A stretch of DNA of 64,000 nucleotides from Bigelowiella natans CCMP2755 (taxonomy: Eukaryota > Cercozoa > Chlorarachniophyceae). Of this stretch, positions 1-12,682 are shown one piece after another. The stretch lies in NCBI GenBank assembly GCA_000320545.1, contig ADNK01002286.1, positions 10,001 to 74,000 on the forward strand. Reading direction: 5' to 3'. Under the pieces are notes generated by a model. The model was not told the DNA's origin. It did not search any database and saw only the letters and a list, made by a program, of their open reading frames with translations. Made by a program: the position numbers and the translations under genes. Position 1 is the stretch's first letter; each line of letters starts with the position of its first letter.

Positions 1-240
1 TCCTTCTCCAGTCACAATCATCGTATCTGACGGTAACTGCTGCCGAGAAGAGGACGGGGGGGGGGGGGGGGGGGAGGAAGAAGAAGAAGAAGAGGAGGAG
101 GAGGAGGAATCTATAATTATAACAATCCACATACTAATCCAAAGTTTTGCCACGTTGATTCGCCGTTCATGGCTGCAGCAGAAAGCGCCTTACCATAACA
201 ATGCGCTACGAATCTAACACGCACGTGTGTCTTCCTTCAG

Positions 241-722
241 AACCTGTGGACATTAAGCGACTCGTCGCCCGCCCCGCTCCCAAGCGCTTCGGTGGAAGAA
301 GCAAGCTCTCGCAAAAGCAGAAGGAACTCGCAACCCACCTCTGCCTTGATTGCGGATGGATCTACGCCGAGGAGACACCTTTCGCACAGGCCGCTAACGA
401 TTTTGTCTGCCCTCAGTGCAATGCCGGGAAAAAGCGCTTTGGAAGCTTTGATGTGAATACTGGAAAGGTGGGAGTGATGGGCGGGTCTTAAGGGGAAGGG
501 GGGGGGGCTGGTGCCGATTATGCCATAGGCCGTCGTTATTTGAGGCTATGATCGATGTTGATTTATTCTAATTTCCATCCTCGCTCGCTTCTCGATTTTC
601 CTCTCCCCTCCCCTTAGATTACTGAGCCGATCAGTGCCTTCCAAATCATCAACGTGGTCATTGTTGTTCTCGGCCTTGGAGTTGTCGGAGCTCTCGGTTA
701 CGCAGGGCTCCTTCTCAGCTAA
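241..722 (+). CDS. Rubredoxin with C-terminal membrane anchor, 5' partial
   Basis: Rubredoxin is a one-iron electron carrier; plastid versions with a C-terminal membrane helix (RBD1 type) are linked to photosystem II assembly. The sequence shows two CxxC knuckles (CLDCGW and CPQC) binding Fe, in exon 241-467. A GT donor at 468 and an acceptor at 616-617 join in phase to exon 618-722. That exon encodes a hydrophobic helix of about 25 residues and a stop, so the protein is tail-anchored. The frame is open back to an ATG at 201, but a strong acceptor (cttccttcag) ends at 240, so I infer an upstream exon. A phase-compatible one would end at 32 (GACG|gtaact), with a purine-rich intron 33-240. Any targeting peptide would then lie left of the window. 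The 3' neighbour is convergent. Confidence 0.85.
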
Positions 723-1542
723 GCAGCCCTTCCTACGACAAGATAGAGGCATCGCTCAAACCCTCAGTAACTGACTCACGCATGCAATAATAGCATGTCA
801 GCGATGAATCAATACGGATAGGCGCGTATACGACGTTGCCAGCAATTACTATCGTTACGCATTAATAATTTATATACAGCAGAAACTTGGGTCTGTATTC
901 GCTAGTAGTTCATGATGCACGACTGCTACGCTACGCATGATGCTTACTCGTATCGCTATATATGCATGGATAAGAATATGGCTATTCGAGCTATTCATGT
1001 ATGGCGGCGTATGCGTACATGAAGCTTTTTGTGCATACGACTTCACTTTGTACAACGTTCCATGTGATGTCCGCTAGAGTATATAGCCTATCCCTGTAGC
1101 GGCCACACGGCGCGCGTATACAGAAATACGCCTTTGAGCTATTGTGTAAGGTAGCATGTACGGTCTACACTGCTGCTAGCTTAGTACCAAGTGTATGCGA
1201 TATAATTTATGATTTGCAAAGCCAGAAGATATACATGATAATGCAGCTCGCCGCGCATCTCGCGATGTCACGTATTGCGAACGTCGCGCTGCACATGCAG
1301 TGCATATACATCTCATGATTGAGCAAGGTGTTAACGAGGAAAATACTTGCTAAGCTACCAACGTTTCGAAGCCGAATAAATATTTCTTCTTTAGTCTATG
1401 TAGCATGCATGTTCTGTGTGTGTGATAATGACCCCACTGCGCGGGGCTCCTTCATGGTACGGTGGTATCTCGTGAAGGCGGTTCTGAATTCGTCGTTCAT
1501 TATTGGCCAAACAGCTTTCTAGATCGCATCTTTCGGCGCACA
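723..1542. other. Convergent intergenic / 3'-flank region
   Basis: There is no convincing coding exon between the rubredoxin stop and the stop of the converging transporter gene. The DNA has many CATG, GCATG, TGCA and CTAG words and alternating CG/TA palindromes, with no microsatellite tract. It resembles the other convergent gaps in this window. It probably holds both 3' UTRs and transcription end sites. Confidence 0.6.
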
Positions 1543-1690
1543 TCATTGAAGATGCTTACGCACTCCTCCCTCCCCCTCCCTTCCGTAACTAGGTTTGCCG
1601 CACCAAGGGAAAATTAACGGTATACTCCAGAAAATCACCTGATGTACGTTTGCGTTCGTATCATCAGATATAACGGACCCGTGGCATCGG

Positions 1691-1725
<35 letters not shown>

Positions 1726-2270
1726 TTATTTAGTTATATGTATATGATATAATTTAGTAAACTGACGCTTTTACCGTGAATATGAGCCAGGAAAGGCACA
1801 AGACGAGTGTCAGTCTTAGCCTAAAAACCGTGTATGGGGGTTTGTTTCGATATGGCTCGTAAAATAAAAATATAACGAGCAGAAACAAACTACCCGAAAG
1901 TTACTATTTCGAGGATTATCAAGGTAGCACTGCTGCTATGTTGGTATGTAATCGTTTGTGTAGACTCTCCTCGCATTGCGTTATTTCAATCGGTTTAGCC
2001 GCTCGACTCTTACCCATCTCCATCCTCAATGCAAAGTGGATTCAGCACCTAGATGTACCGCAATAGTGCATGGTGTCAGGCCTCGTAGGTGGCGGAGAGA
2101 GTGGTGTTACATGCTGCATCTTGCATCATTTATCTGGCCACACGAACCCCCCTTTAAGAAGATGCTCACCCATCGATATGTACTACATGCTGGCAATTCA
2201 TGAACGGAAACATTGAGAATAATAGCGACAAGGATGCCTTATAGACGCACATACACACATATTTATGTGC

Positions 2271-2327
<57 letters not shown>

Positions 2328-2457
2328 CGTGCGTGTGTGTGTGTGTGTGTGTGTGTAATTCACCTCTTGACCGTCTATACGCTTTGTGTTACAGTTCGGA
2401 GCCAAGTAATCCTTCAACGCCCCCACAGCTATTGGGGAAGGCACATCGCCTGGAATA

Positions 2458-2501
<44 letters not shown>

Positions 2502-2598
2502 GATTTTGTATTTATATCATATGATTTACATAATTCATCAGCCAATCGAATAGGTTTCTGACACTAATTCCTGGTCTTCTTCAAGATGAAATCGGCTA

Positions 2599-2634
<36 letters not shown>

Positions 2635-2786
2635 TTTTTATCGTACCGAGAACATGCATTATCAGAATGTTAAGAGCGACAGCGGAGGCTCGCATCTTTG
2701 AGGGAACGCTCTCCATAACAGCCATCGTGCAGCAGCCTGATGTATATAAGATTAATGAATCAATATATAAATACACACACACACAT

Positions 2787-2842
<56 letters not shown>

Positions 2843-3074
2843 CTTTTATGTATTTATCCGTAAAGAACGTTTATGCACCGTATTGATTAATGTATATGGC
2901 GAGAGCATGTGGTATCTTAGGCAAACCTCTCTCTCTTCTCACTTACGATGATAGCTATGGCATTGAAACAACAGGCAATTACCGGTGGGTAGAAAGAGGA
3001 ACATAATAGCCGTCCCCATGCAAAACAAGAACCTGTAGGATGTTTCGTGGTCTTTTTCATGTCAGCTATTCTCA

Positions 3075-3123
<49 letters not shown>

Positions 3124-3393
3124 GCACGCATATATTTCAAATGAATACTGTTATATCTGATGGAATTGCAAATCTAGACTATGATGGGAGAGGAGGCATC
3201 ATTCATCTTCTTACGAGTTCCTGGTCGTGCAGTAGGCAGACGCTACCGAGAAGATAATACCTTTTGATAATGCAATGTAGCCGGTCAGTCATATCACACG
3301 TTACTACACGCGTTTACTAGAAGGACGATCACTTCTTTCTTTCTTTCTTTTTCCTGGAAATTCGTCGATCGAAGCAACAACGCCAACACATGG

Positions 3394-3442
<49 letters not shown>

Positions 3443-4735
3443 TATCCTTCTCACTCTTTACTCGTCCAACCCCCCCCCCCCCCCCCCCTCGCCACTCCGC
3501 GACACACCGAATACACTTGAGAAGGACATGATGCGAAGGCATGTCGTAAGCACCTAACGATACCCACGTAAATCCATGGTGACGATGATGGCGGTGATGA
3601 CGCCGATAACGGCAATCACGACAACGAGGAGGATAATAATGATGCGAAAAGTGGATGAAAAACGACCTGCTCCCTCGAGGCTTTCCCCCCCGCAAGTCTA
3701 TCGGATATATACCCACCAACCGGCGTCCCCACGATTCCTACAACAACAACTCGCGTGAACAAACGGAGGGTGAGGAGGAGATTGATCTCCACACGAGCGC
3801 ATTTGCTTGTTTCCCCGTACGAGCACTACTGGCTGGGGTTGGTGTGTTGGAAGTCGCGTGCGTTGCGGGTGTGGGGGGCATGGTTTCGCTGCCGCGTGTT
3901 GGGAGGTGTGCGTACCTGCTATTGCGACGATTGCGGAGAAGTGCAGGCTGGCAGATTTCTCATCCGGAAAGAATTGTAGACCCTGCATCACATCAGATAG
4001 TTATTCTTGGAGAATTAGCTTTCTCTCTCACTCCCCCCCCCTCCTCCCCCCACACAAGAAACAACAGCAGTGGCGACCTGGAAGAAGATGGGCCCAAACG
4101 TTGAAATGCCCGCAAGCACAGCGCAGTAGGCTGCATATCTAATTATGAAAAATATTAGTGTGTTTACGCACACACACACAAACACACACACACACACACA
4201 TACACACACATACACACGAGGACAAGCGTGCAAGCGTACGCAGCCATTGCCATTAGCCTACTCACCCGAGAGAGATATTGATGAAAACAGGGATTGATAG
4301 AATCGATTTCACTTCCTTGTATAGCGAGGGGCCTGTCGTATTCAGTCGCATTGCGGAGGCAAAGCTATCAGTCGTGGCCGTTTACATCGATCCCACCCCA
4401 CGCTGTTTGTTTTGGAAGCAGCGGCGCTTCTATGCATAAGGGGGGAGGAGAAGACGGACCTTGCCGCTCCGTGTGTTCAGTATTATCTGACGAAGGGATA
4501 CCGGCCTCTATCGAGATGTCGGGGGTCTCTTCCTCCGCCCCTTTCAGCTGGTACGGTAACATCCTTTTGCAAATAAAGTCGTGTTTATTATTGCCCCCCC
4601 CCCCTCTTTATCTGCTGTCTTTCTTAGTGTGGTAGTGGTGATGATGATCATAATGGCATATCTCGTGGAGTGTAACTATCATCGTCGTCAAGTTGTCATA
4701 GTCCCTCTCCCCCTCCCCACCCATGTTGTGTTTGC

Positions 4736-4766
<31 letters not shown>

Positions 4767-5190
4767 TGTATGTTCATTAATTAACTACGATTGAATACTA
4801 CTAGTCTCCTCATCCTCATCCTTCCCCCTCCTACTACTATTTCTATTAGTACAAACAGCTACTACCAGCAAATGATGACAAAAGGTACCTACAGCATCGA
4901 TGGGTGATGACCACAACAACAACAACAACAATGCAAAGGAAGAGGATTGCGGTGAGAAGGAGTCAAATATGGATAACGATTCAACTGGGATTTGTATTGA
5001 TTTTATAGGGAAAAAAAAAACAAAGGGTATAATAGCGTGCAATATGAAGTACTTCCATGCACACACACGCAAACACACACACACACACTTGAATACGCAA
5101 AGTTAAAGACTTGACAGCCTACCATCAGCATTCCCTCCAAATAGAAGGCCCACCCCCATCCGAGGCTCGACGTTGAAACCACTAAATAGT

Positions 5191-5226
<36 letters not shown>

Positions 5227-5513
5227 ACATAGAAAATGAGAGAGAGAGAGAGAGAGAGAGCACAAGCGTCTCTAACCTTCAATTTACATCATCGAGTACT
5301 TCTTGTTGCTCCCAAGAAAAACACAGATCATCGACAATCGATGAAGTACGACAACATCCTTTCTCTTCAGCATCATCACCATCATCATCATCTTCTTCTT
5401 CATCATCGTCATCATCATCTCCTTGATCTAAAGACTCACTGGCGCTGTAGGCGTATCCTCCCGCAATCCCAACAGTGATTGAAGAGAAGAAGATTCCTAG
5501 AAGAATGCACCAT

Positions 5514-5550
<37 letters not shown>

Positions 5551-5922
5551 CTGATTTTTAGAGAGTCAAACGGGAGAGGTGGTAAATAACCCCAGCAGCA
5601 GCCATTCCATTAGCGCTGATTCGTGTTATGATTACCAAGATACAAAACTTGTCTGCCGTTGGGGGCATAGTCCTGAATGAATGCAGGGGCTATACACTGA
5701 AAGCTCGCTTCTCCAACCTTAACACACACACACGCGCGCGCGCATATACACGCTGAGCGTCATATTTCGTGGACAATGAATATGTAAATACATGTGCAGT
5801 GTATGTCATCCCCCCCCCCCCCACACTCTGAAGAGTTACCCCGCTCAAAGCCCTTCCAAGGACAAGGACGTTGAAGGAACTGAGCGGTCTTGCAAATCCG
5901 CTGATGAACACTGCAACGCACC

Positions 5923-5953
<31 letters not shown>

Positions 5954-6697
5954 AGTGCCAGAGGGCATTAGATAAACCACCACCCTCTTCTATACATGCA
6001 ACGTGTGTGCAATAGTATTAATTAATTATGGGTTGTCTCGTCGGTGCTATCATCTCCCCATCCACCCCCCCTCCTTTTCCCCTCAACCTACCAAATAGCA
6101 AGGCCGCCTCCCATAACCTTGAACGGTGGGTATATGTGGACGAAGTTGCCGGCGACAACAACAGCCACCTGGGGGATGATGACGAGTGAGCAATGGCTTC
6201 TTCTCAGACAAGGTAGCAGCGCATTTCGGATACAAGCATGTTGTTGTGGGAGATTAGTTGAGCATGAAGCATATATATGATCCTCGTACCGAAAAGCTTG
6301 CGATAAACACCGACTGTAGGAGCCCCAAATAGCTGAAAAACAACGCCGACACAGCATAACTGCTTGCGCTTTGATATATGTGCATGTGTGCCACGGATGC
6401 AGCATGTGAATGAGGAGGTGCTATTGTGTTGTGATAGTTACGTCGACTCTGATGATTCGGGAACGCTCGTGGTTGCGTGAATAAACGACTGGAACTGGTT
6501 CGGCGCTGTTGAATATATGAGCGGGGTTAGCATGCGTATATTCGTATATGTGTGTAGAAACAGGAGAGTGTGAGTTTGAATCAATATCCATTCAAGTTTG
6601 CACGAGTCACCTCCTGGAATGATGCCTCTATCGACGTAGTTGAGGAGATTGACGACCTGTACACCACAATCGCAGCATTTGCGTTAGCCACGTATAC

Positions 6698-6732
<35 letters not shown>

Positions 6733-6937
6733 ACATAAACATAAGTTTCTTATTCTTTAGAAAAACGATTAACAAAAATGTCACTCATTGAAGTGCATAT
6801 TTGATCCCCACTCCCAACACATGGAAGAACAACGGAGCACGAGCTGCTCTCTGATTGCCGTCATCATCCCGCCGTTCCCAACTACGCACCACGAACATCC
6901 ATATAACGCGAGACGGGGTGAAAATTTTCGTTATCAT
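1543..6937 (-). CDS. Spinster-like MFS transporter
   Basis: This is a major facilitator superfamily permease of the Spinster group (lysosomal or plasma-membrane lipid/metabolite transporters). Exons read downwards: 6890-6937 (MITKIF start), 6611-6656 (NLLNYVDRGIIPG), 6442-6505, 6290-6332, 6092-6168, 5840-5921 (LVLGRALSG), 5636-5717 (VGEASFQCIAPAFIQDYAP), 5440-5496, 5123-5181, 4986-5051, 4460-4562 (acidic central loop), 4386-4429, 4216-4364, 4078-4138 (TM7), 3916-3982, 3751-3828, 3564-3666, 2983-3032, 2647-2736 (MESVPSKMRASAVAL), 2372-2449 (GDVPSPIAVGALKDYLAP), 1775-1820, 1543-1638 with stop. Phases agree except at 4563-4985 and 1821-2371, where an exon is missing from my model. The family signatures NYxDR, GxGEAS, VPxxxR and GDxPSP are all present, giving about 12 helices. 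Introns hold GT, AT and GA repeats. The substrate cannot be read from sequence. The start is the first in-frame ATG; a short upstream exon is possible. Confidence 0.85.
2275..2357. repeat. Compound (AT)n(GT)n microsatellite
   Basis: Perfect AT alternation passes directly into GT alternation, with one GC interruption, inside the intron below exon 2372-2449 of the transporter gene. Confidence 0.95.
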
Positions 6938-8406
6938 TCGACTGGAGGAGGAGAAAGAGGAGGAGAAGGGCGCTTTGCCTGACACCTGCGAGGAGATCTT
7001 TTATGATATCGGAACATGCAGAATCTGTCTTGAAACCATAACCATACATTGCAAGCATTTCGCATCCTTGTAGCTTTCCAGGACAACCATATCTTTACGA
7101 CGAAAGCTAAGAATGAAATACCTTGTCTTTACCCTCCCCCACACTGTTCTCCAGTGCTTGGTACTCGGCCCTGGTGAGTACGTGCACACATTAGACATGT
7201 TGGCTTTCGAATGCGTGCCAAACCAGCAAAGTTTGCACAGCACAGTCCGCAATATCAAAAGCCAAATGCATTATCGCCGGTTAGAATATGCCAGATTGCC
7301 TCCTTCTCCCTTTATTCTATGATCTGGGAACATCCCACGTCACCCCCCCGACCGACCTGGTTAACGCCATCCTTGCTGACGACGCGTGATTACTGATGTG
7401 AAGAAAATCGAACTGATTTCAAGGAGAACGACAACGAAATTTTGAGAAATAACTGGAAAATTAGTAAAGATCATCTGAGGAAGATTTCTACAGTATTCGA
7501 TCTTCCGTTCATGTCGCATGGCTATTACTCCCCCGGTTTGTTCATGTACAATTTTAGGGATGCAGCTGTCGACAATTTTAGTTGTCGCATGATCAAAAAG
7601 CCCAGCACCTTTTCGGTATATTTGTTTTCTCGTGGTTTCTCTCGTAGTTTCCATACCGATTTCAGGAGCGACAACATGACTCCCAACTTTTCGACAGAAA
7701 TACATCCCATTTTAGTTACCGGCTGAAGCGGTACTGGCAACGTGTGGTCTCTGGCAGCTCTTCTGACTGATCATGTTCCGATCCTTCAATTAGATCATAA
7801 ATTATGCAGTGTATTACCTAAATAATTTAACTTTCTTGAAGTCTGAAGACAGTCGGATCTAAAAGGATTATTGAGGTATCCTTTTCCATTTATTAGATGT
7901 TTTTGGCATATAACTTGATCTAACCTGACTTCTCAATCGCCTTGACCAGAGACCCCTACCAGAAGCTCAAACTCGGCTTCCACCCCTTTCTTCCAATGGA
8001 TGGCCACCACGAATATTCTTCCACTGTCAGTTCTTTTTTGTTCCCTCTTCGATATCCTATGCATGAGTGTTGTGCGAGTGCAACAATCGCCCATAGATTC
8101 TGCAACAAGTGATGAAATTGTGCTTTTGAAGGTTCGAAGAGGACGTGCTCGTCGTCAACGTAGCACAGCTTGCTCGTCGCTCGCGACGAGGGCGTTGCTT
8201 ATCGGTCTAGGCCTCTTCGCTCTCCTATCCTTTCGTCACCATCTGCACCACTCAGGTTAGAACCATCCACTTTAACTTCGAGAGCGGGCTCGAGGAAGCT
8301 TCACCGATGATGTGAAATAATGTTATTCACCTGGAATTTTCCAGGAAAGGTATTCTTCAAAGGTTCTTCTCTAGTCTCATCTCCTGCGCCATTGATCTCA
8401 AAATCA
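6938..8406. other. Divergent intergenic region between transporter and carotenoid oxygenase
   Basis: This 1.5 kb gap lies between two gene starts and should hold both promoters. It has no long microsatellite, unlike the flanking introns. Several exon-like open stretches occur on the plus strand (around 7113-7175, 7409-7726, 7947-8070 and 8132-8259). The last encodes arginine-rich sequence followed by a possible membrane helix. I could not link them into one gene or recognise a family, so I leave them unassigned. They could be 5' exons of the downstream gene or chance ORFs. Confidence 0.45.
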
Positions 8407-9094
8407 ATGGCGAGAAAAGAACCAGGAGCTGGTAGATCAGCGCTACGGCTGCAACGAAGGGGCGTGAGATCGTTGTTCAGAGCAAATGCGAAGAAGCCTT
8501 TGCGGTGCAGATTTCAACGGAATTTACAGGTATACAGAGTCGACATGCAGCTAGTGTGACATTGGTAACGGAGACAAATCGATAATTTTGCCTACGATAT
8601 GCATTCAACTGCTATAAAATGCTTAATTGGACGACCGCGGCAGCGACAAGAGGCGCGATTGCATAGAAATAATGTAAAGGAAGGAAGAAAACTATCGACA
8701 TGAAAATTACGATTTAAACTTCAAAAGACTTAGGTTCCTAAATTTCCAGATTTTCATACTGACTCTTCCTGTTTTCCTCTGCCTGCCCTTTCGAATTGAC
8801 AAGGCAAAGGCTGTGGAGGCTCGAAACGACGTTTCGACTGCTCCGACCGATGCCCCCCCAATAGGAACGATGGAGGAGATGGTGCAGGTTGGTGACTAAG
8901 GAGTTGTATTAGCGCATGCAAAAGCAGAAAAGTACTCAAGTAGAACGTGTATTCGTGACTTCTTGCTTTGCATTGCTGTTTGACCCGATTTATACGTTTT
9001 GTGGTAGATTATGCCTGACTGGCTCAAAGGTGCGTGAATTGTTGTTATATAGTAGGGTGCTCTGTATAATAGAGCTGTGTGTAGTACTGCTAAG

Positions 9095-9133
<39 letters not shown>

Positions 9134-9276
9134 TGTTGGTGTGAAGGCTATTCTAACCGCGCCGCCTCAATAGCATCGTCATCGTGACTTCATGGAGATC
9201 CCTTTTACATGCGCAGGTTTTAGTACAATGAAGGAGGAATTTGACGAAATCATTAGCGGTGATGATCTGACCATAT

Positions 9277-9321
<45 letters not shown>

Positions 9322-10137
9322 ATATATAAATCCGTGCGAGACACTGTACATAAGTAGCAACAACACAAATCGAGTGATGCTTCTTTCTTCACACATTAAC
9401 AGGCGATTCGATTATCGGAAAAATACCCGACGATCTTAACGGTGTTCTGTACCGCAATGGGCCCGCAATCATGGGTTGATTGACTAGTGATAACAACGAA
9501 GAATGCATGCTTGAACCTGTGTGAATGTGCGTGCGTTTGAATGATATCTGGAAATGCATTGACATATCAGAAACGCAAAGCGGTAAGAAGCTAAATCAGG
9601 TTCTCGATCGTCCACCAGACTCGACTCACTCTAACATCGATATGCTCTCTTCGTCTTCGCATTGCGACGTTTTTCGCCTTTATTATGCCATACTACAGTG
9701 TGCTTTGTGTTTGCCTTGACGAGCTTGCTCTACGTGAGGGGGGGCATAGTTGGATTTCCGTAATTCGTGTTAGTTCTTGTTATATTGTGCGTAATCCGGT
9801 GTTTTTTTGCTGGCATCGGCAGCCTTTTGATGGGGACGGAATGGTTGCGAAATTCGATTTCTCGGAGGGAGAGAAGTAATTTACCTGCACTCACATGCAT
9901 GCTTTGGTTGGCTTTTGATCGCCCATCTCAAACGCGTCGGAGTGGCTTGAGCCGCTTCTTTTTTGCGTATGTATAACCCCTTTCCGTTGATGCAACAGCT
10001 CTATTCGTTTCTCGAATAAAATCATCCTCACCAAGCATCTTCAAGAGGTACTCTACTAAGTAGCGTGTTTACGATTATATACCTGCGCGTGTTGATGCAT
10101 AGTTTCTTCTGTATTTTTGAGATTCTCCTTGTGTATA

Positions 10138-10175
<38 letters not shown>

Positions 10176-11153
10176 TAATACTATAGGAACTCGATGCTGG
10201 CAAGGCTCTTTATTCATCTGCATTCTCCTCAGGTAGTTTTGATGTGTCATCGTCAAAATCATCACAACCGTCGTCATCATTATCATCACCACCATCGTCG
10301 ATGATTCTTTGCTTGCGGTGCCTTTTCACAACTACAATGCGATTTGGTGAAACGCACGTGAAGATGATCACTTACATAGCTACGGTGTTATGTTGTTTGT
10401 TTGTCTAGGAAATCCCCTCAAAGACGGGTCTGTCATATATCCAACCCGAATACAACAAATCGATTACCTATTAACATCTAACAATGTGTACTCGCGCGCG
10501 TGCGCGTGTGTGTGTGAGTGTGTAGAAAATATCAGTGGGAGTAATATTCATTTATTTCCATATTTTCAAGAAGCTTGTGTCGCGCACTCATATCCGTGTT
10601 ATTTCACGGCTATGATGCTGCCGAACAGTGAAGATAGTGATATTGATGTTGATGTATATGATGATGATGAGGATTCTTTTATCGCCCAGCGGTCGCCTTT
10701 TCGCTTTGCCCTTCTCTCTCGACTTCAAGAACGTCGCTAATACAGGCAATGTGATTGTAATTATATCGACGGAACTTTTCCTTTTCCCTCCGATTCCCAT
10801 AGACCTTGAGAACAACTCTCTCGTTCATGAGACTGACACACATGCAAGCAGCATATGGCTTTTGAATGATGATGATGATGATGATGATGATGATGGTGAT
10901 GATGACGAAGGTGTTGTGAAGTGGGGAGGAAAGCTATGGGCCCTTTGGGAAGGGGGACCGCCTCACCGAATCTGCCCTGATAGCCTGGATGTAACCGATT
11001 ACTCTAGCAGTCGTAGGAGGAGTAGTAGCAGTAGAAGTTGTTGTAGTAGAAGTTGTGGTAGTAGTAGTGGTAGTAGTATATGCCGCTTTTTGCTCGTTCT
11101 TCATCCTTATTCACGCGCGCGTACACGCATAGAAGGAGATTTGGAGAGAAAGC

Positions 11154-11191
<38 letters not shown>

Positions 11192-12645
11192 TGACGAGAG
11201 AGTTGGATGCGAAAGAGGAAGATATTTATATTTGTATATTCGAACAAAGGAAAACACTATTGTTACTTGTACTGATGATGACGCTACTGCTACTCAGACG
11301 GAAGGGATCGATGAGCTTGGCCGTTTGCTATCTGGAGACCAACCTTTCGCGGCGCATTATCGAATCATGGGTGAAGATAAGATATCCGTACACTTTCTGC
11401 ATCTTTTCTCATTTAAGCGTGTGCGCGCACGCGCGTTCACCCAAGACCCCACTAGGGGAGGGACTGTGTGCATACGTGTGGATAAAAACCAACAATATAA
11501 GAGATATAGAGTTTGGCTATGTGAAGATGCTATCGAAGAGTACAGCCCAAGTGAGCGAGAAATGTTTGAAATGTTTCAGAGGAGAGCGGGGAACAGGTGC
11601 TGATAAACTTCGGAGCTGGTGAGTGAAATTTTGTTGGAAAGCACCAAAAAATAGCGATGTAATAGATCTATGCGATTGCAAAGCATCATGGAAGATATGT
11701 ACAACCAACAGGGCAAAAGGGCCTCGATTTAGAGCTAAAGATATGGGAATTCGATAAAAACGTAACCGAACAAGATGTTTTATCTTTCATCTCCCCGCTG
11801 TTGTGGGAGGCCTTGCACTCGTGCTCTTACAAAGATGCACAGATTTCTCGAGTCTAGTAACTGACTATCGAGAGACTTATTACGATCGATGCGTCTAGAA
11901 CGAATTCTTGTATTCCAAGCGCCTTACTTCGACTTCATCTGTTCGCAGATGCAACCGACGAAGGAGCGTGTGATCGAGAGGAAGAAGAAGGTCATCTTCC
12001 GCATCTCCGCTTTGCTTCAGCTTTGAGATCTTATCTGGGGATTTGATGATAGGCCTTTGCATTCCTCCATGACTTCGTGGTCACCGAAAACTACTACGTG
12101 TTCCATATGAACCCGCTCTATCTGGACCTGAAGAAGGTACAATAGAGTACTGAGCATAACACATTACTATATATGATTCATAAACTATCTAAGCATGGTT
12201 TTGTTTAAGGGGGGGGGGGGAGGGGGGTTGGAGGGAGGCGCGAGTTATAAATCTTCATCACATCCAAAACCCATTGCAAGCGTAATCGTTCTGGGAGTCA
12301 AGCGTGTACGAAATAGCTCGAAACGGACGTGCATGTGATGGTGCTATCATTGTAGGTTGCTTCAGAATTTCTGCTCGGAAAGTGCCCTATTGCACAGGTG
12401 AAGAGATAACAAGAGAACTGTGAGATCATGCGCGCGCGCGTGTGTGTGTTGTGTGTGTGTGTGTGTGTGCATATGCGCGCGCGCGCGAACCTAGTAGATC
12501 ATTCTCTAATCCCAACGTAAAATTCATGTACTCCCCAATGAAAGTGCTTGAAGTTCAACCCTCTGGAGAAAGGCACTTGGCTCCTCGTTCCGAGAGACGC
12601 AAGCAAGGACGTGTACTACGACATGATAGTCAGTAGAGGATCTCG

Positions 12646-12682
<37 letters not shown>

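Noticed and set aside
3655-4104. 149-codon plus-strand ORF.
   Set aside because: Antisense to three phase-linked exons of the transporter.
4460-4562. I first read 3554-4562 (minus) as a separate small membrane-protein gene starting at the ATG 4562.
   Set aside because: Exon 4078-4138 encodes MFS helix 7 (YAAYCAVLAGISTFGP) and downstream exons carry Spinster signatures, so these are inner exons of the transporter.
6570-6791. Plus-strand ORF of 73 codons with a protein-like start.
   Set aside because: It overlaps the minus-strand exon 6611-6656 that encodes NLLNYVDRGIIPG of the transporter.
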